From positions 1-47,361 of the forward strand of contig JBJEIY010000015.1 of assembly GCA_051877515.1 (NCBI GenBank): a DNA stretch of 47,361 nt. The letters are read 5' to 3'. The DNA is from XBB1006 sp051877515. Lineage in GTDB: Bacteria > Bacillota > Clostridia > Lachnospirales > Lachnospiraceae. A model generated the notes under the pieces. The model ran no database searches and was not told the origin of the DNA. It was given only the letters and a program-made list of their open reading frames with translations. Positions within the stretch are counted from its first letter, which is position 1. Each line of letters starts with the position of its first letter. Positions 33,216-41,555 of this stretch are shown here, in pieces. Position numbers and translations under genes: made by a program.

Positions 33216-35338
33216 TGAAGATTCAATCCTGTTACATAGAGAATTTTGGAAAACTGCATCATTTCTCCATTTCTTTGGATCCGCACCTGACGGTTCTGGC
33301 GGAGGAAAACGGATGGGGAAAGAGTACCCTGGCGGCATTCATCAAGGCCATGTTTTATGGGATGGATTATAAACCCAGGGCAAAGTTAGGAGATAATGAA
33401 CGGAAAAAATATCAACCCTGGCAGATGGGAACTTATGGGGGAAGTCTGGTTTTTGAACAGGGGGGACGTATTTACCGTATTGAACGAAGCTTCGGAGCGA
33501 AGGCATCGGAAGACCATTTTACACTGTATGATGAACAAACAGGCATGGTCAGTGAAGAGTATTCTTCTAATATAGGAGAGGAATTGTTTGCGGTGGATCA
33601 GGTTTCATACGGATACACGACGTATCTTGCGCAGAACAGGCATGAAGTTGCGGGAACCGATCAGATTTTTGCCTTGCTTACCGGGGGCTGTGCCCAGTCC
33701 GGAGAGAAGGATATGGACAGCTATTCGGAGGCTGTCAAACGGTTGAAAGAAGAGGCAAGGCAGTATAAGAAGACCGGCGGACGAGGAAGTATAGACCTAA
33801 CCATAAACCGGATCACACAGGCAGAGCAGGAACTGCGGACAACCCGGGCCCAGGTGGAAAGTTATGAAGAATGGAGCCGGAAGTTAAACCGGTGTTTAGA
33901 AGAAGCGGAAGATAGGAAAAGAAAACTGGCTGAAGATAAGAAGCTGGTGGAAAAAGCGGGAATAGCGGAAGGAAGCAGGGCAAGGATCGCCCAGATGGAT
34001 TCCCTGGAAAAAAGAGAGATAAGACTGAGCCGGCAGCTGGCTGAGATACAGGAACATTTTCCCAGGCTGGAGGAAGACGGGATCGGGGCTTACGAGGAAG
34101 ATCTTAATCAGCAATTGGTCAAAGCACAACAACTGAGCCGGGATCGAAAGGAGATGTTATCCAGACAGACACAATTGGATACTCTTTCTATGATGCCGGT
34201 AGTTCTGGAAATGCCGGAAGAAGAAACGCAGGAACAGCCAGAGGGCAGTGCCGGAACGGTTTGGCTTGTGCTGACCGCTGTCAGCACGATAGCTGTCCTG
34301 GTGGCAGGAATACTGGTAACACCGGCTGCACTGGCAGGGCTGCTGCTTCCGGTGATTTTTGGCAGCCTGTTTTTGTGGAAAAGAAAGCAGGGAAAAGAAA
34401 GGATCAGGAAACAGCAGCAGCAGCGCAAAGCAGATTGGCAGCAGCAGAAGGAAGCTGCAAAGAACAGCAGGCAGCAAAAACTGGATGCATATCGGGAGAG
34501 TCTTACACAGCTTCAGAACCAATGTGATGACAGGGAGCAACAGCTTCAAAAAGCATTGGATGGATACCATATGAAAGAAACCGCCAATTATGAGATAGCA
34601 GTAGCCATGCTTCAGGAAATGCTGAAGAATTCGGAGGATCTTAACCGGGAACTGCAGGAGATCAGGACAGAGAAAGCGGAGCTGTTAAAGTTTGGTACAG
34701 TAGAGCAACTTAGGGAAACAGCCGATGAGGGCCTGAGTATGGAGAGTGCCCAGATACAGCAAAAGCAGGATGAGGATGCGCTATACAAAATACTGGATGA
34801 GGAAAAAGCCTATCGTAGTCAGATGCTCCGATTAGAGGGAGCAGACCAGCAGGCGACAGACCTGGTAGAAGAGCTGGAAATGCTGAGGACGAAACTTGCG
34901 GAAGAAGAGGCCAGGTATGATGCCATAGAAACCGCAATACAGCTTTTGGAAGAAGCCAGGGAAAGGTTTTCTAAGCGGTATGCCGAGCCTGTGAAGAAAA
35001 ATTTTGACCATTATGCGGCAGCGCTAGGTTTTTCAGAAGAAGAACAGCCCTGTGTGGATGCCCGGCTTTGCGTTGGAATGAAAGCCGCAGGGATGCAGCG
35101 GGAAACAGAGTATTTCAGTAAAGGAACCAGGGATTTATTATGGTTCTGCTTAAGAATTGCCGTGGTGGAGTCTGTGTTCCAACAGGAAAAACCATTTCTG
35201 ATCTTAGATGATCCTTTTGCGGAATTGGATGAAAAACACAATGAAAAAGCACAAAGTGCTATAAGAAAGCTGTCAGAAGACTATCAGATCCTTTATATGA
35301 CCTGTCACGAAAGCCGGGTACCAAAGGAAAGAACATAG
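33215..35338 (+). CDS. SbcC-like ATPase, YhaN-type, shortened
   Basis: A 707-residue SMC-like ATPase. The N-terminal ATPase lobe has a Walker A NGWGKST (the usual residue before GKS is Ser), followed by coiled coils, a pair of hydrophobic helices (about 347-388) and more coiled coils. The C-terminal lobe has the SKGTRDLLW signature and Walker B FLILDDPFAELD. Bacillus YhaN has the same layout with the central hydrophobic part but is near 960 residues, so the coils are shorter here. Start codon is GTG at 33215, overlapping the stop of the yhaO-like gene, with GGAGG 7 bases upstream. Confidence 0.85.
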   Translation: MKIQSCYIENFGKLHHFSISLDPHLTVLAEENGWGKSTLAAFIKAMFYGMDYKPRAKLGDNERKKYQPWQMGTYGGSLVFEQGGRIYRIERSFGAKASEDHFTLYDEQTGMVSEEYSSNIGEELFAVDQVSYGYTTYLAQNRHEVAGTDQIFALLTGGCAQSGEKDMDSYSEAVKRLKEEARQYKKTGGRGSIDLTINRITQAEQELRTTRAQVESYEEWSRKLNRCLEEAEDRKRKLAEDKKLVEKAGIAEGSRARIAQMDSLEKREIRLSRQLAEIQEHFPRLEEDGIGAYEEDLNQQLVKAQQLSRDRKEMLSRQTQLDTLSMMPVVLEMPEEETQEQPEGSAGTVWLVLTAVSTIAVLVAGILVTPAALAGLLLPVIFGSLFLWKRKQGKERIRKQQQQRKADWQQQKEAAKNSRQQKLDAYRESLTQLQNQCDDREQQLQKALDGYHMKETANYEIAVAMLQEMLKNSEDLNRELQEIRTEKAELLKFGTVEQLRETADEGLSMESAQIQQKQDEDALYKILDEEKAYRSQMLRLEGADQQATDLVEELEMLRTKLAEEEARYDAIETAIQLLEEARERFSKRYAEPVKKNFDHYAAALGFSEEEQPCVDARLCVGMKAAGMQRETEYFSKGTRDLLWFCLRIAVVESVFQQEKPFLILDDPFAELDEKHNEKAQSAIRKLSEDYQILYMTCHESRVPKERT

Positions 35339-35428
35339 TTTTTATATTGTAAATCGTTTCTTTAATAAAAGCAAAGGGGCGGTTAAAAAATATGAAATGG
35401 CAGGACCCTAAAGATGGGGAAAATGGGG

Positions 35429-35457
35429 TTGTTTTTTGGGAAAATACTATTTATAAT
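35429..35457 (+). promoter_or_regulatory. promoter of the serine operon
   Basis: -35 TTGTTT (35429-35434), 17-base spacer and -10 TATAAT (35452-35457). The leader to the serC ATG is about 80 bases and has no recognised riboswitch. Confidence 0.6.
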
Positions 35458-35541
35458 ATACAATATGTCTTTAGGTTTAAAAACCGATCCAACTAAGAAA
35501 AAGGGTTATTATTCTAGTGTAACGAAAGGAGTTTACAAGTT

Positions 35542-36630
35542 ATGAAGTACAATCGTACCTACAATTTTTCTGCAGGTCCGGCAATGATGCCTGAACCGGT
35601 ACTGGAAGAGATCCAGGAGGAAGTATTAAATTATCGTGGAAGCGGCATGTCCGTAATGGAAATGTCTCACAGATCCAAAGTTTTTCAGCAGATCATAGAT
35701 GAGGCAGAGGCTGACTTAAGAAAGCTGATGGGGATTCCCGATAACTATAAGGTACTGTTTGTTCAGGGTGGTGGAACACTGCAGTTTGCCATGGTTCCAA
35801 TGAACCTGATGAAGAATGGTGTTGCCTGCTATGTTGAGACCGGAAGCTGGTCCAAGAAGGCAATTGCTGAAGCTAAGAAATACGGAGAAGTAAAGATCGT
35901 TGCATCTTCCAAGGATGAGAACTTCTCTTATGTTCCGGACTGCTCCAATCTGGACATCCCGGATAATGCAGATTATGTATATATCTGTGAGAATGAGACC
36001 ATCAACGGAACAACCTTCAACAAGCTGCCGGATTGTAAAGGAAAGATCCTTGTTTCCGATCAGTCCTCCATGTTCTTAAGCCGTCCATGTGACGTTGAGA
36101 AATATGGTCTGATCTGGGCAGGTGTTCAGAAGAACGTGGGTCCTGCAGGTATGTCTATCGTAATCATCCGTGAAGATCTGATCCGCGAAGATCTGGATCC
36201 GAAGGTTCCTACATATTGCAGCTACAAGACCCACGCAGATGCAGATTCTTTATACAATACACCAAACTGCTGGGCAATCTACTGCTGTGGTAAGGTATTC
36301 AAATATTTATTAGAGCTTGGCGGACTGGAAGCTGTAGAGAAGATCAATCAGGATAAAGCAAAAGTTTTATATGATTTCTTAGATTCTTCCAAATTATTCA
36401 AAGGTTCTGTAAGAGCTGAGGATCGTTCCTTAATGAATGTACCGTTTGTAACCGGAGATGCAGATAAGGACGCAGCTGTTGTGAAGGCTTCTACCGAGGC
36501 TGGTTTCAACAACTTAAAAGGACATAAGAGTGTGGGTGGTCTTCGTGCATCTATCTACAATGCAATGCCAAAAGATGGTGTAGAAGCACTGGTTAAGTTC
36601 TTGAGAGAATACGAAGAGAAGAACGCGTAA
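35542..36630 (+). CDS. serC: phosphoserine aminotransferase
   Basis: A 362-residue class V PLP aminotransferase that converts 3-phosphohydroxypyruvate and glutamate to 3-phosphoserine. It begins YNFSAGPAMMPEPVLEE, typical of SerC. The PLP lysine is K197 in AGVQKN, SDQSSMFLSRP carries the conserved Asp, and GGLRASIYNAMP is the C-terminal arginine motif. AAAGGAG lies 10 bases before the ATG. Codon use is that of highly expressed genes. First gene of the operon with serA. Confidence 0.95.
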   Translation: MKYNRTYNFSAGPAMMPEPVLEEIQEEVLNYRGSGMSVMEMSHRSKVFQQIIDEAEADLRKLMGIPDNYKVLFVQGGGTLQFAMVPMNLMKNGVACYVETGSWSKKAIAEAKKYGEVKIVASSKDENFSYVPDCSNLDIPDNADYVYICENETINGTTFNKLPDCKGKILVSDQSSMFLSRPCDVEKYGLIWAGVQKNVGPAGMSIVIIREDLIREDLDPKVPTYCSYKTHADADSLYNTPNCWAIYCCGKVFKYLLELGGLEAVEKINQDKAKVLYDFLDSSKLFKGSVRAEDRSLMNVPFVTGDADKDAAVVKASTEAGFNNLKGHKSVGGLRASIYNAMPKDGVEALVKFLREYEEKNA

Positions 36631-36662
36631 GAATATAGAGGAAAGATCAGGAGGAAATAGAA

Positions 36663-37586
36663 ATGGCAGTACGTATTTTAGTTACTGATGGAATGGATGC
36701 AGGTGCTATTGAAACATTAAGAAAAGACGGCTATGAAATTGTTGAAAAGTTCTATGAGCCGGATGAATTAGGAGCAGCTTTACGTGACTTTGATGCGGTT
36801 ATCATCCGTTCCGCAACCAAGATCAAAGAGCCACAGATCGATGCAGCAAAAGGAAGCAAACTGAAACTCATCGTTCGTGCAGGTGTTGGTGTGGACAATA
36901 TCGCAGTTAAATATGCTGAAGAAGCAGGAATCACCGTAAGAAATACTCCGAACTCTTCTGCAAACGCAGTATCCGAGCTCGCATTTGCCCATATGTTCTC
37001 ATGTGCAAGAAACATCTCTATTGCAGGTCATACCATGAGAGAAGGAAAATGGGAGAAGAAAGCATACTCCAAAGGATTTGAATTAGCAGGAAAGACCATC
37101 TGCGTATTCGGATTCGGTCGTATCGGAACACAGGTTGGAGTAAAAGCAAAAGCTCTCGGCATGAACTTACTTGCATACGATCCGTTTGCAGATAAGATGA
37201 TGAACAAAGAAACAGAGATCGGTATGAAATTCGTATCTCAGGAAGAAGCTTTTGCTCAGTCTGATATCATTTGTATGTGCGCTCCGTCCGGAGATAAGCC
37301 AATCGTGGACAAAGCAAACTTAGAGAAAATGAAAGACGGTGTTGTGATCATCAATGTATCCCGTGGATCCAATGTGGATGAGGCAGCACTTTTAGAGGGA
37401 TTAAACTCCGGTAAAGTTCAGGCAGCAGGTCTGGATGTATGGTTATCAGAGAAAGATCCTAACTGGGAGCTGGCAGGACATCCGGCAGTATCCTGTACAC
37501 CGCATATCGGTGCAGGTACCAGAGAGTGCCAGGCAAGAATCGGATTAGAATTAGTAGACGTGATCAAATCTACATTTGAAGCTTAG
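36663..37586 (+). CDS. serA: D-3-phosphoglycerate dehydrogenase (short form)
   Basis: A 307-residue NAD-dependent dehydrogenase, the first enzyme of serine synthesis. The Rossmann motif is GFGRIG at about 150, with catalytic R234 (NVSRGS), a Glu in the following strand and H281 (PHIGAG). It ends just after the catalytic domain and lacks the ACT or ASB domain that lets serine inhibit longer SerA proteins, so feedback control by serine at this site is not expected. GAGG lies upstream. Starts 32 bases after serC. Confidence 0.93.
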   Translation: MAVRILVTDGMDAGAIETLRKDGYEIVEKFYEPDELGAALRDFDAVIIRSATKIKEPQIDAAKGSKLKLIVRAGVGVDNIAVKYAEEAGITVRNTPNSSANAVSELAFAHMFSCARNISIAGHTMREGKWEKKAYSKGFELAGKTICVFGFGRIGTQVGVKAKALGMNLLAYDPFADKMMNKETEIGMKFVSQEEAFAQSDIICMCAPSGDKPIVDKANLEKMKDGVVIINVSRGSNVDEAALLEGLNSGKVQAAGLDVWLSEKDPNWELAGHPAVSCTPHIGAGTRECQARIGLELVDVIKSTFEA

Positions 37587-37598
37587 GAGGATACGAAC

Positions 37599-38900
37599 GT
37601 GGCAGATAACAGATGTACAAAACCATGCAGAATGATGCTTCCTAAGGAAGGTGTGGATGTATCAAAATGGGCAGTAGTTGCCTGTGACCAGTATACATCG
37701 GAACCGGAATACTGGAATAAAGTAAACGAGATTGTTGGAGATGCTCCATCAACCGTTAAGATCACACTCCCTGAGATTTACTTAGAGGGTGATGACGTAG
37801 AGGAAAGAACCGCTAAGATCAATGCAGAGATGATCCGTTATGAAAAAGAAGGCATTCTGGAAGAATTACCAACCGGAATGATCCTGTTAGATCGTGAAAC
37901 CGGACGTGTGTGCGGACGGAAAGGACTGATGATGGCATTCGATCTGGAGGCTTATGATTATCATTTAGGATCCACCTCTCTGATTCGTCCTACCGAGAAA
38001 ACTGTTGAGGAGAGAATTCCACCCAGACTTGCAGTTCGTAAGAATGCATCAATGGAACTTCCTCATATCATGTTGCTGATCGATGATCCGGACAGAACCG
38101 TAATTGAGCCGGTTTATGAGAAGAGAGATCAGTTCAAGAAGGTTTATGATGTTGAGTTAATGCAGAATGGTGGTCATCTGACCGGATGGTTTATTCCGGA
38201 AGGAGAGGTTGTAGACCAGATCCAGAATGCATTGGATAAATTAGCAGACAGAGCAAGCTTCAATAAGAAGTACAATCTGGACAAGGATTACCCAATCGTT
38301 CAGTATGCTACCGGAGACGGAAACCATTCCATGGCTACCGCGAAGGCAAACTGGGAGCGTATTAAGGAAACCCTTACTCCGGAAGAAAGAGAAACTCATC
38401 CGGCACGTTTCGTACTTGCAGAGGTAGTAAACATCCATGATGAGAGTCTGGAGATTGAAGGAATCTACCGTGTATTATTCGGAGCAGATCCGGATGACGT
38501 GGTTGCAGAAGCAAAGAAATTCTTTGCAGCAAACGGCGGAAGTGTAGAAGAAGGAGAAGTAGCAGGCGGACAGGTATTCAAGTGGACCGCAGGAAGCAGA
38601 AAGGGTGCATTCACCGTTCTGAATTCCAAGTGGGCAATGGAAGTTGCTACTCTGCAGAATTTCTTAGACGACTACTTAAGCACCAGAAAGAATATCAAGA
38701 TCGACTACATCCATGGTCTGGATTCCCTTGCACAGTTATCCGAGCCGGAGGGCAATATGGGATTCTATTTACCGGATCCTGCGAAGGCAGATTTATTCAG
38801 AGGAGTTATTATCGATGGCGTACTGCCCCGTAAGACTTTCTCCATGGGTGAGGCACAGGAAAAGAGATTCTACATGGAAGCTCGTAAGATTGTAAAATAA
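37599..38900 (+). CDS. DUF1015 family protein of the serine operon
   Basis: A 433-residue protein of the DUF1015 family. Landmarks are VVACDQYTSEP, RTAKINAEM, and TGDGNHSMATAKANWE with a GDGNHS motif; other family members have DGHHR there, and a similar DGHHR-like motif occurs in serine-kinase-like ParB/Srx-fold proteins. The start is GTG at 37599 with GGAGG 8 bases upstream, 12 bases after serA, and fchA follows after one base. Its constant place in a serine operon suggests a role in serine or phosphoserine chemistry. No phosphoserine phosphatase gene is in this operon. The role is inference. Confidence 0.82.
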   Translation: MADNRCTKPCRMMLPKEGVDVSKWAVVACDQYTSEPEYWNKVNEIVGDAPSTVKITLPEIYLEGDDVEERTAKINAEMIRYEKEGILEELPTGMILLDRETGRVCGRKGLMMAFDLEAYDYHLGSTSLIRPTEKTVEERIPPRLAVRKNASMELPHIMLLIDDPDRTVIEPVYEKRDQFKKVYDVELMQNGGHLTGWFIPEGEVVDQIQNALDKLADRASFNKKYNLDKDYPIVQYATGDGNHSMATAKANWERIKETLTPEERETHPARFVLAEVVNIHDESLEIEGIYRVLFGADPDDVVAEAKKFFAANGGSVEEGEVAGGQVFKWTAGSRKGAFTVLNSKWAMEVATLQNFLDDYLSTRKNIKIDYIHGLDSLAQLSEPEGNMGFYLPDPAKADLFRGVIIDGVLPRKTFSMGEAQEKRFYMEARKIVK

Positions 38901-38901
38901 T

Positions 38902-39510
38902 ATGATGAAGAATAAAACCGTAGAAACATTTTGTGCCCTGACAGAGTCAAAAGAACCGGCACCGGGTGGCGGAAGTGTGGCGGCGCTTGCAGGTGCATTA
39001 GCAGCAGCTTTAGCAGGCATGGTTGCCAACTTAACCATTGGCAGAGAGAAATTTGCAGATGTGGAAGATGAAATGAAAGTGATGGAATCTTCTGCAAGCC
39101 AGTTGTCCAAAGACCTTCTGGATGCCATTGAAAAAGATACTGATTCTTTTAATGACTATATGGCTGCATTAAAGCTTCCAAAAACCACCGAAGAAGAAAA
39201 GGAGACCCGCAGAATGGCGATACAGGATAGCCTGAGAAAGGCTGCCCTGGTTCCACTGGAAACGGCGAAACTTGCCTATGAGGTAATGGATTATGCCGAA
39301 CTTGCCATTGTTAAGGGAAATCCCAATGTAGTAACCGATGGTCAGATCGCGTTGATGATGGCCCGGACTGCTGTGTTGGCGGCAGGTTATAATGTAAAGA
39401 TCAACCTGGCTTCCATCAAGGACGAGGAATATGTAGCGAAACTGTCTTCCGAACTTGCAACACTGGAAGAAAATGCGATACGCCGTGAGAAAGAACTGTT
39501 GGGACTGTAA
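38902..39510 (+). CDS. fchA: cyclodeaminase/methenyltetrahydrofolate cyclohydrolase-like protein
   Basis: A 202-residue protein of the formiminotetrahydrofolate cyclodeaminase family (FTCD_C), in Clostridia often called FchA, which handles methenyl- or formimino-tetrahydrofolate. The helical family pattern is clear: PAPGGGSVAALAGALAAALAGM with the glycine-rich loop at the start, then TDSFNDYM and the KGNPNVVTDGQIALMMA motif. Starts one base after the DUF1015 gene with no visible Shine-Dalgarno, so coupling is likely. Placed with serine genes because serine is the main one-carbon donor. Confidence 0.88.
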   Translation: MMKNKTVETFCALTESKEPAPGGGSVAALAGALAAALAGMVANLTIGREKFADVEDEMKVMESSASQLSKDLLDAIEKDTDSFNDYMAALKLPKTTEEEKETRRMAIQDSLRKAALVPLETAKLAYEVMDYAELAIVKGNPNVVTDGQIALMMARTAVLAAGYNVKINLASIKDEEYVAKLSSELATLEENAIRREKELLGL

Positions 39511-39540
39511 AAAGCTTAGAAATTTATTTCTTATATGAAA

Positions 39541-39568
39541 AACCCCTGTCGCTTGACAGGGGTTTTTT
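39541..39568. terminator. bidirectional intrinsic terminator
   Basis: A perfect 10-bp stem (39541-39550 with 39555-39564) with a T-run to the right and an A-run to the left. It ends the serine operon and the convergent pyrBI operon. Confidence 0.92.
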
Positions 39569-39588
39569 GTAATCTCCTAAGGATACAA

Positions 39589-40038
39589 CTAGTTTAATTT
39601 ATTTCTTTTGTGAGAACGGTATTTTTCTTCACAATATCTGCAACGATAGATTTCTTTTTTGGGATCGGTCAGATAGAAAATCTGATCCAGCTCCTGCTCA
39701 ATGGAAGTAATACAGCGGGGATTCTTACATTTGATAATGTTTTTCACCTGCTTGGGTAATTCCAGAGTTTTCTTTTCTACGATTTTCTCATCCTGGATTA
39801 CATTAACGGTAATATTATGATCTAAGAATCCTAACACATCAAGATCAATGGTTCCTACAGGACATTCAACCTTAAGAATATCCTTCCTTCCCATGGTGTT
39901 GCTGGAAACATTGGTAATGATTGCGATGGTGCAATCCTTTAAGTGGGATAGCCCCAGGTCATGGTAGATCTGTAAAGCCATACCGGCCTGAATGTGGTCT
40001 AACACATATCCTTCTTTAATAGCGCCTACGTTAATCAT
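39589..40038 (-). CDS. pyrI: aspartate carbamoyltransferase regulatory subunit
   Basis: A 149-residue regulatory subunit that binds nucleotide effectors and controls PyrB. The N-terminal nucleotide domain begins INVGAIKEGYVLDHI. The C-terminal zinc site is C104-X4-C109 with C133-X2-C136 (CKNPRC and CRYC). The start overlaps the end of pyrB as ATGA, with GGAGG 7 bases upstream within pyrB. Presence of PyrI means an allosterically regulated holoenzyme. Confidence 0.93.
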   Translation of the reverse strand: MINVGAIKEGYVLDHIQAGMALQIYHDLGLSHLKDCTIAIITNVSSNTMGRKDILKVECPVGTIDLDVLGFLDHNITVNVIQDEKIVEKKTLELPKQVKNIIKCKNPRCITSIEQELDQIFYLTDPKKEIYRCRYCEEKYRSHKRNKLN

Positions 40039-40952
40039 ACTTCCACCTCCAGTAATGTAAGAATCAATGCCATTCTGACATATACACCGTATTGAGCCTG
40101 CTCAAAGTAATTTGCACGTTCATCCTTGTCCACTTCAACAGAGATTTCATTTACACGCGGCAGTGGATGCATAACGATCATATCCGGTTTGGCAGCTTCC
40201 ATTTTTTTTGCATCCAGAATGTAGAATCCTTTCATGCGGAGGTAATCTTCTTCGTTGAAGAAGCGCTCTTTCTGAATACGTGTCATGTAAAGGATATCCA
40301 GGTCAGCCATGGCATCTTCCATACGTTCCACTTCTTTATAAGGAATATTGTTTGCATCCAATACTTCTTCCTTGATGTAGCTTGGAACTTTTAACTCTTC
40401 CGGAGAAATCAGGACAAAGGAAATATTTTCATAGCGCACCAAAGCCTGGATCAGTGAATGGACGGTACGACCGAACTTCAAGTCTCCGCAAAGACCAATC
40501 GTAAGGTTATTTAAACGACCTTTTTTCTGTTTAATTGTAAGTAAATCTGTAAGGGTTTGAGTTGGATGCTGATGACCACCGTCACCGCCGTTAATAACTG
40601 GAATTAAGGAATTCTGGGAACCAACAAGTGGAGCACCTTCCTTGGGATGTCTGATAGCACAAATATCTGCATAACAGGAAATAACACGAAGCGTATCGGA
40701 AACACTTTCACCTTTTGCAGCAGAGCTGCTGCCAGCTTCCGAAAAACCTAATACCTGTCCGCCTAACCGTAACATAGCGGATTCAAAACTAAGTCTTGTA
40801 CGTGTACTTGGTTCATAAAAACATGTGGCCAAGATTTTGCCATCACATGCATGTGCATATTTGGCAGGATTTTTTTCGATATCATCTGCAAGAGCCAGCA
40901 GTTTGTCGAGTTCTTCCACGGAGAAATCCAGTGGACTCATTAAATGACGCAT
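40035..40952 (-). CDS. pyrB: aspartate carbamoyltransferase catalytic subunit
   Basis: A 305-residue transcarbamoylase that joins carbamoyl phosphate and aspartate in pyrimidine synthesis. Carbamoyl phosphate is bound by STRTR at 49-53 and by HPTQ; the aspartate loop is MTRIQKERF and the C-terminus has MHPLPRVNEI. Full length. GGAGG lies 6 bases before the ATG. It heads a two-gene operon with pyrI from a near-perfect promoter. No PyrR-type attenuator is recognised in the leader of about 75 bases. Confidence 0.94.
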   Translation of the reverse strand: MRHLMSPLDFSVEELDKLLALADDIEKNPAKYAHACDGKILATCFYEPSTRTRLSFESAMLRLGGQVLGFSEAGSSSAAKGESVSDTLRVISCYADICAIRHPKEGAPLVGSQNSLIPVINGGDGGHQHPTQTLTDLLTIKQKKGRLNNLTIGLCGDLKFGRTVHSLIQALVRYENISFVLISPEELKVPSYIKEEVLDANNIPYKEVERMEDAMADLDILYMTRIQKERFFNEEDYLRMKGFYILDAKKMEAAKPDMIVMHPLPRVNEISVEVDKDERANYFEQAQYGVYVRMALILTLLEVEV

Positions 40953-41031
40953 AATTGTCCTCCTGTTCCAATATAGATTTTTTCAGAAAATACGAAAGAG
41001 GATTTGCTACCTGTCTTCACGCATTTTGACT

Positions 41032-41060
41032 ATTATATACTACCGTTTTTTTGATGTCAA
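41032..41060 (-). promoter_or_regulatory. consensus promoter of pyrBI
   Basis: On the minus strand, -35 TTGACA (41055-41060), 17-base spacer and -10 TATAAT (41032-41037), exact at all 12 positions. Confidence 0.85.
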
Positions 41061-41069
41061 TACTAATTT

Positions 41070-41091
41070 CGAACCTTTTCGAGTTGGTTCG
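41070..41091. repeat. inverted repeat CGAACC-N10-GGTTCG upstream of pyrB
   Basis: CGAACC (41070-41075) and GGTTCG (41086-41091) with 10 bases between, 10 bp upstream of the pyrB -35. It could bind a regulator of pyrBI or of the divergent small membrane protein gene. No match to a known site is claimed. Confidence 0.4.
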
Positions 41092-41194
41092 CCAGGACTT
41101 TTTTGACCCGATTTTTTGGCCGTATTGTACCGTTTATCGGACAGATCAAAGAGTAGAGTTAAGGCAGAAAACGAAAGAACCGGAGGGAAAAAAG

Positions 41195-41416
41195 ATGAAA
41201 AAGATTAAGCAGGCAGCATTGTTATTTTGGTTAGCTTTCATTTATGCGGCGGGAGTCTGGATGTTACTGTTACGACTGATGGGGCAACAGATAGAACAGG
41301 TAAACCGTCCGTTGGGATGTGCGCTGCTTGCATGTCTGGCAATATTGTTCTGGCTGCTATTTACACATCAGAAAAACATCAGCAGTCATGGTAAGACAGC
41401 GGAACAACAGGGGTGA
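41195..41416 (+). CDS. small two-helix membrane protein
   Basis: A 73-residue protein with two hydrophobic helices (about 8-26 and 40-55) joined by a short polar loop and a charged C-terminal tail. The ATG at 41195 is chosen because GGAGG lies 8 bases upstream; a longer frame to 41051 would run through the pyrB promoter region and has no ribosome site. Unknown function. Divergent from pyrB and followed by the cohesin-like gene after about 140 bases with its own promoter. Confidence 0.62.
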   Translation: MKKIKQAALLFWLAFIYAAGVWMLLLRLMGQQIEQVNRPLGCALLACLAILFWLLFTHQKNISSHGKTAEQQG

Positions 41417-41493
41417 TCATGTTTTCCGGGATCATTTGAAAGTCCGGATAATTCCGTCATGATAAAATCCGTTCGATAGAGATGAATTGAGGA

Positions 41494-41522
41494 TTGATTC
41501 ATACCCGAAAAATGGGTATAAT
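41494..41522 (+). promoter_or_regulatory. promoter with operator-like inverted repeat for the cohesin-like gene
   Basis: -35 TTGATT (41494-41499), 17-base spacer and -10 TATAAT (41517-41522). ATACCC-N7-GGGTAT (41501-41506 with 41514-41519) fills the spacer and overlaps the -10, the usual position of a repressor site. Bases 41417-41493 show nothing else. Confidence 0.65.
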
Positions 41523-41555
41523 AGCATAAGAAAACATTCTCTATGGAGGAGTAGG

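Noticed and set aside
41000..41030. A five-codon leader frame (ATG CGT GAA GAC AGG TAG) just downstream of the pyrB start site
   Set aside because: It has no ribosome site and no paired attenuator hairpins could be drawn, so a leader-peptide mechanism is not supported.
41051..41194. Longer N-terminus for the small membrane protein at 41195
   Set aside because: The extension would run through the pyrB promoter and inverted repeat and starts without a ribosome site.
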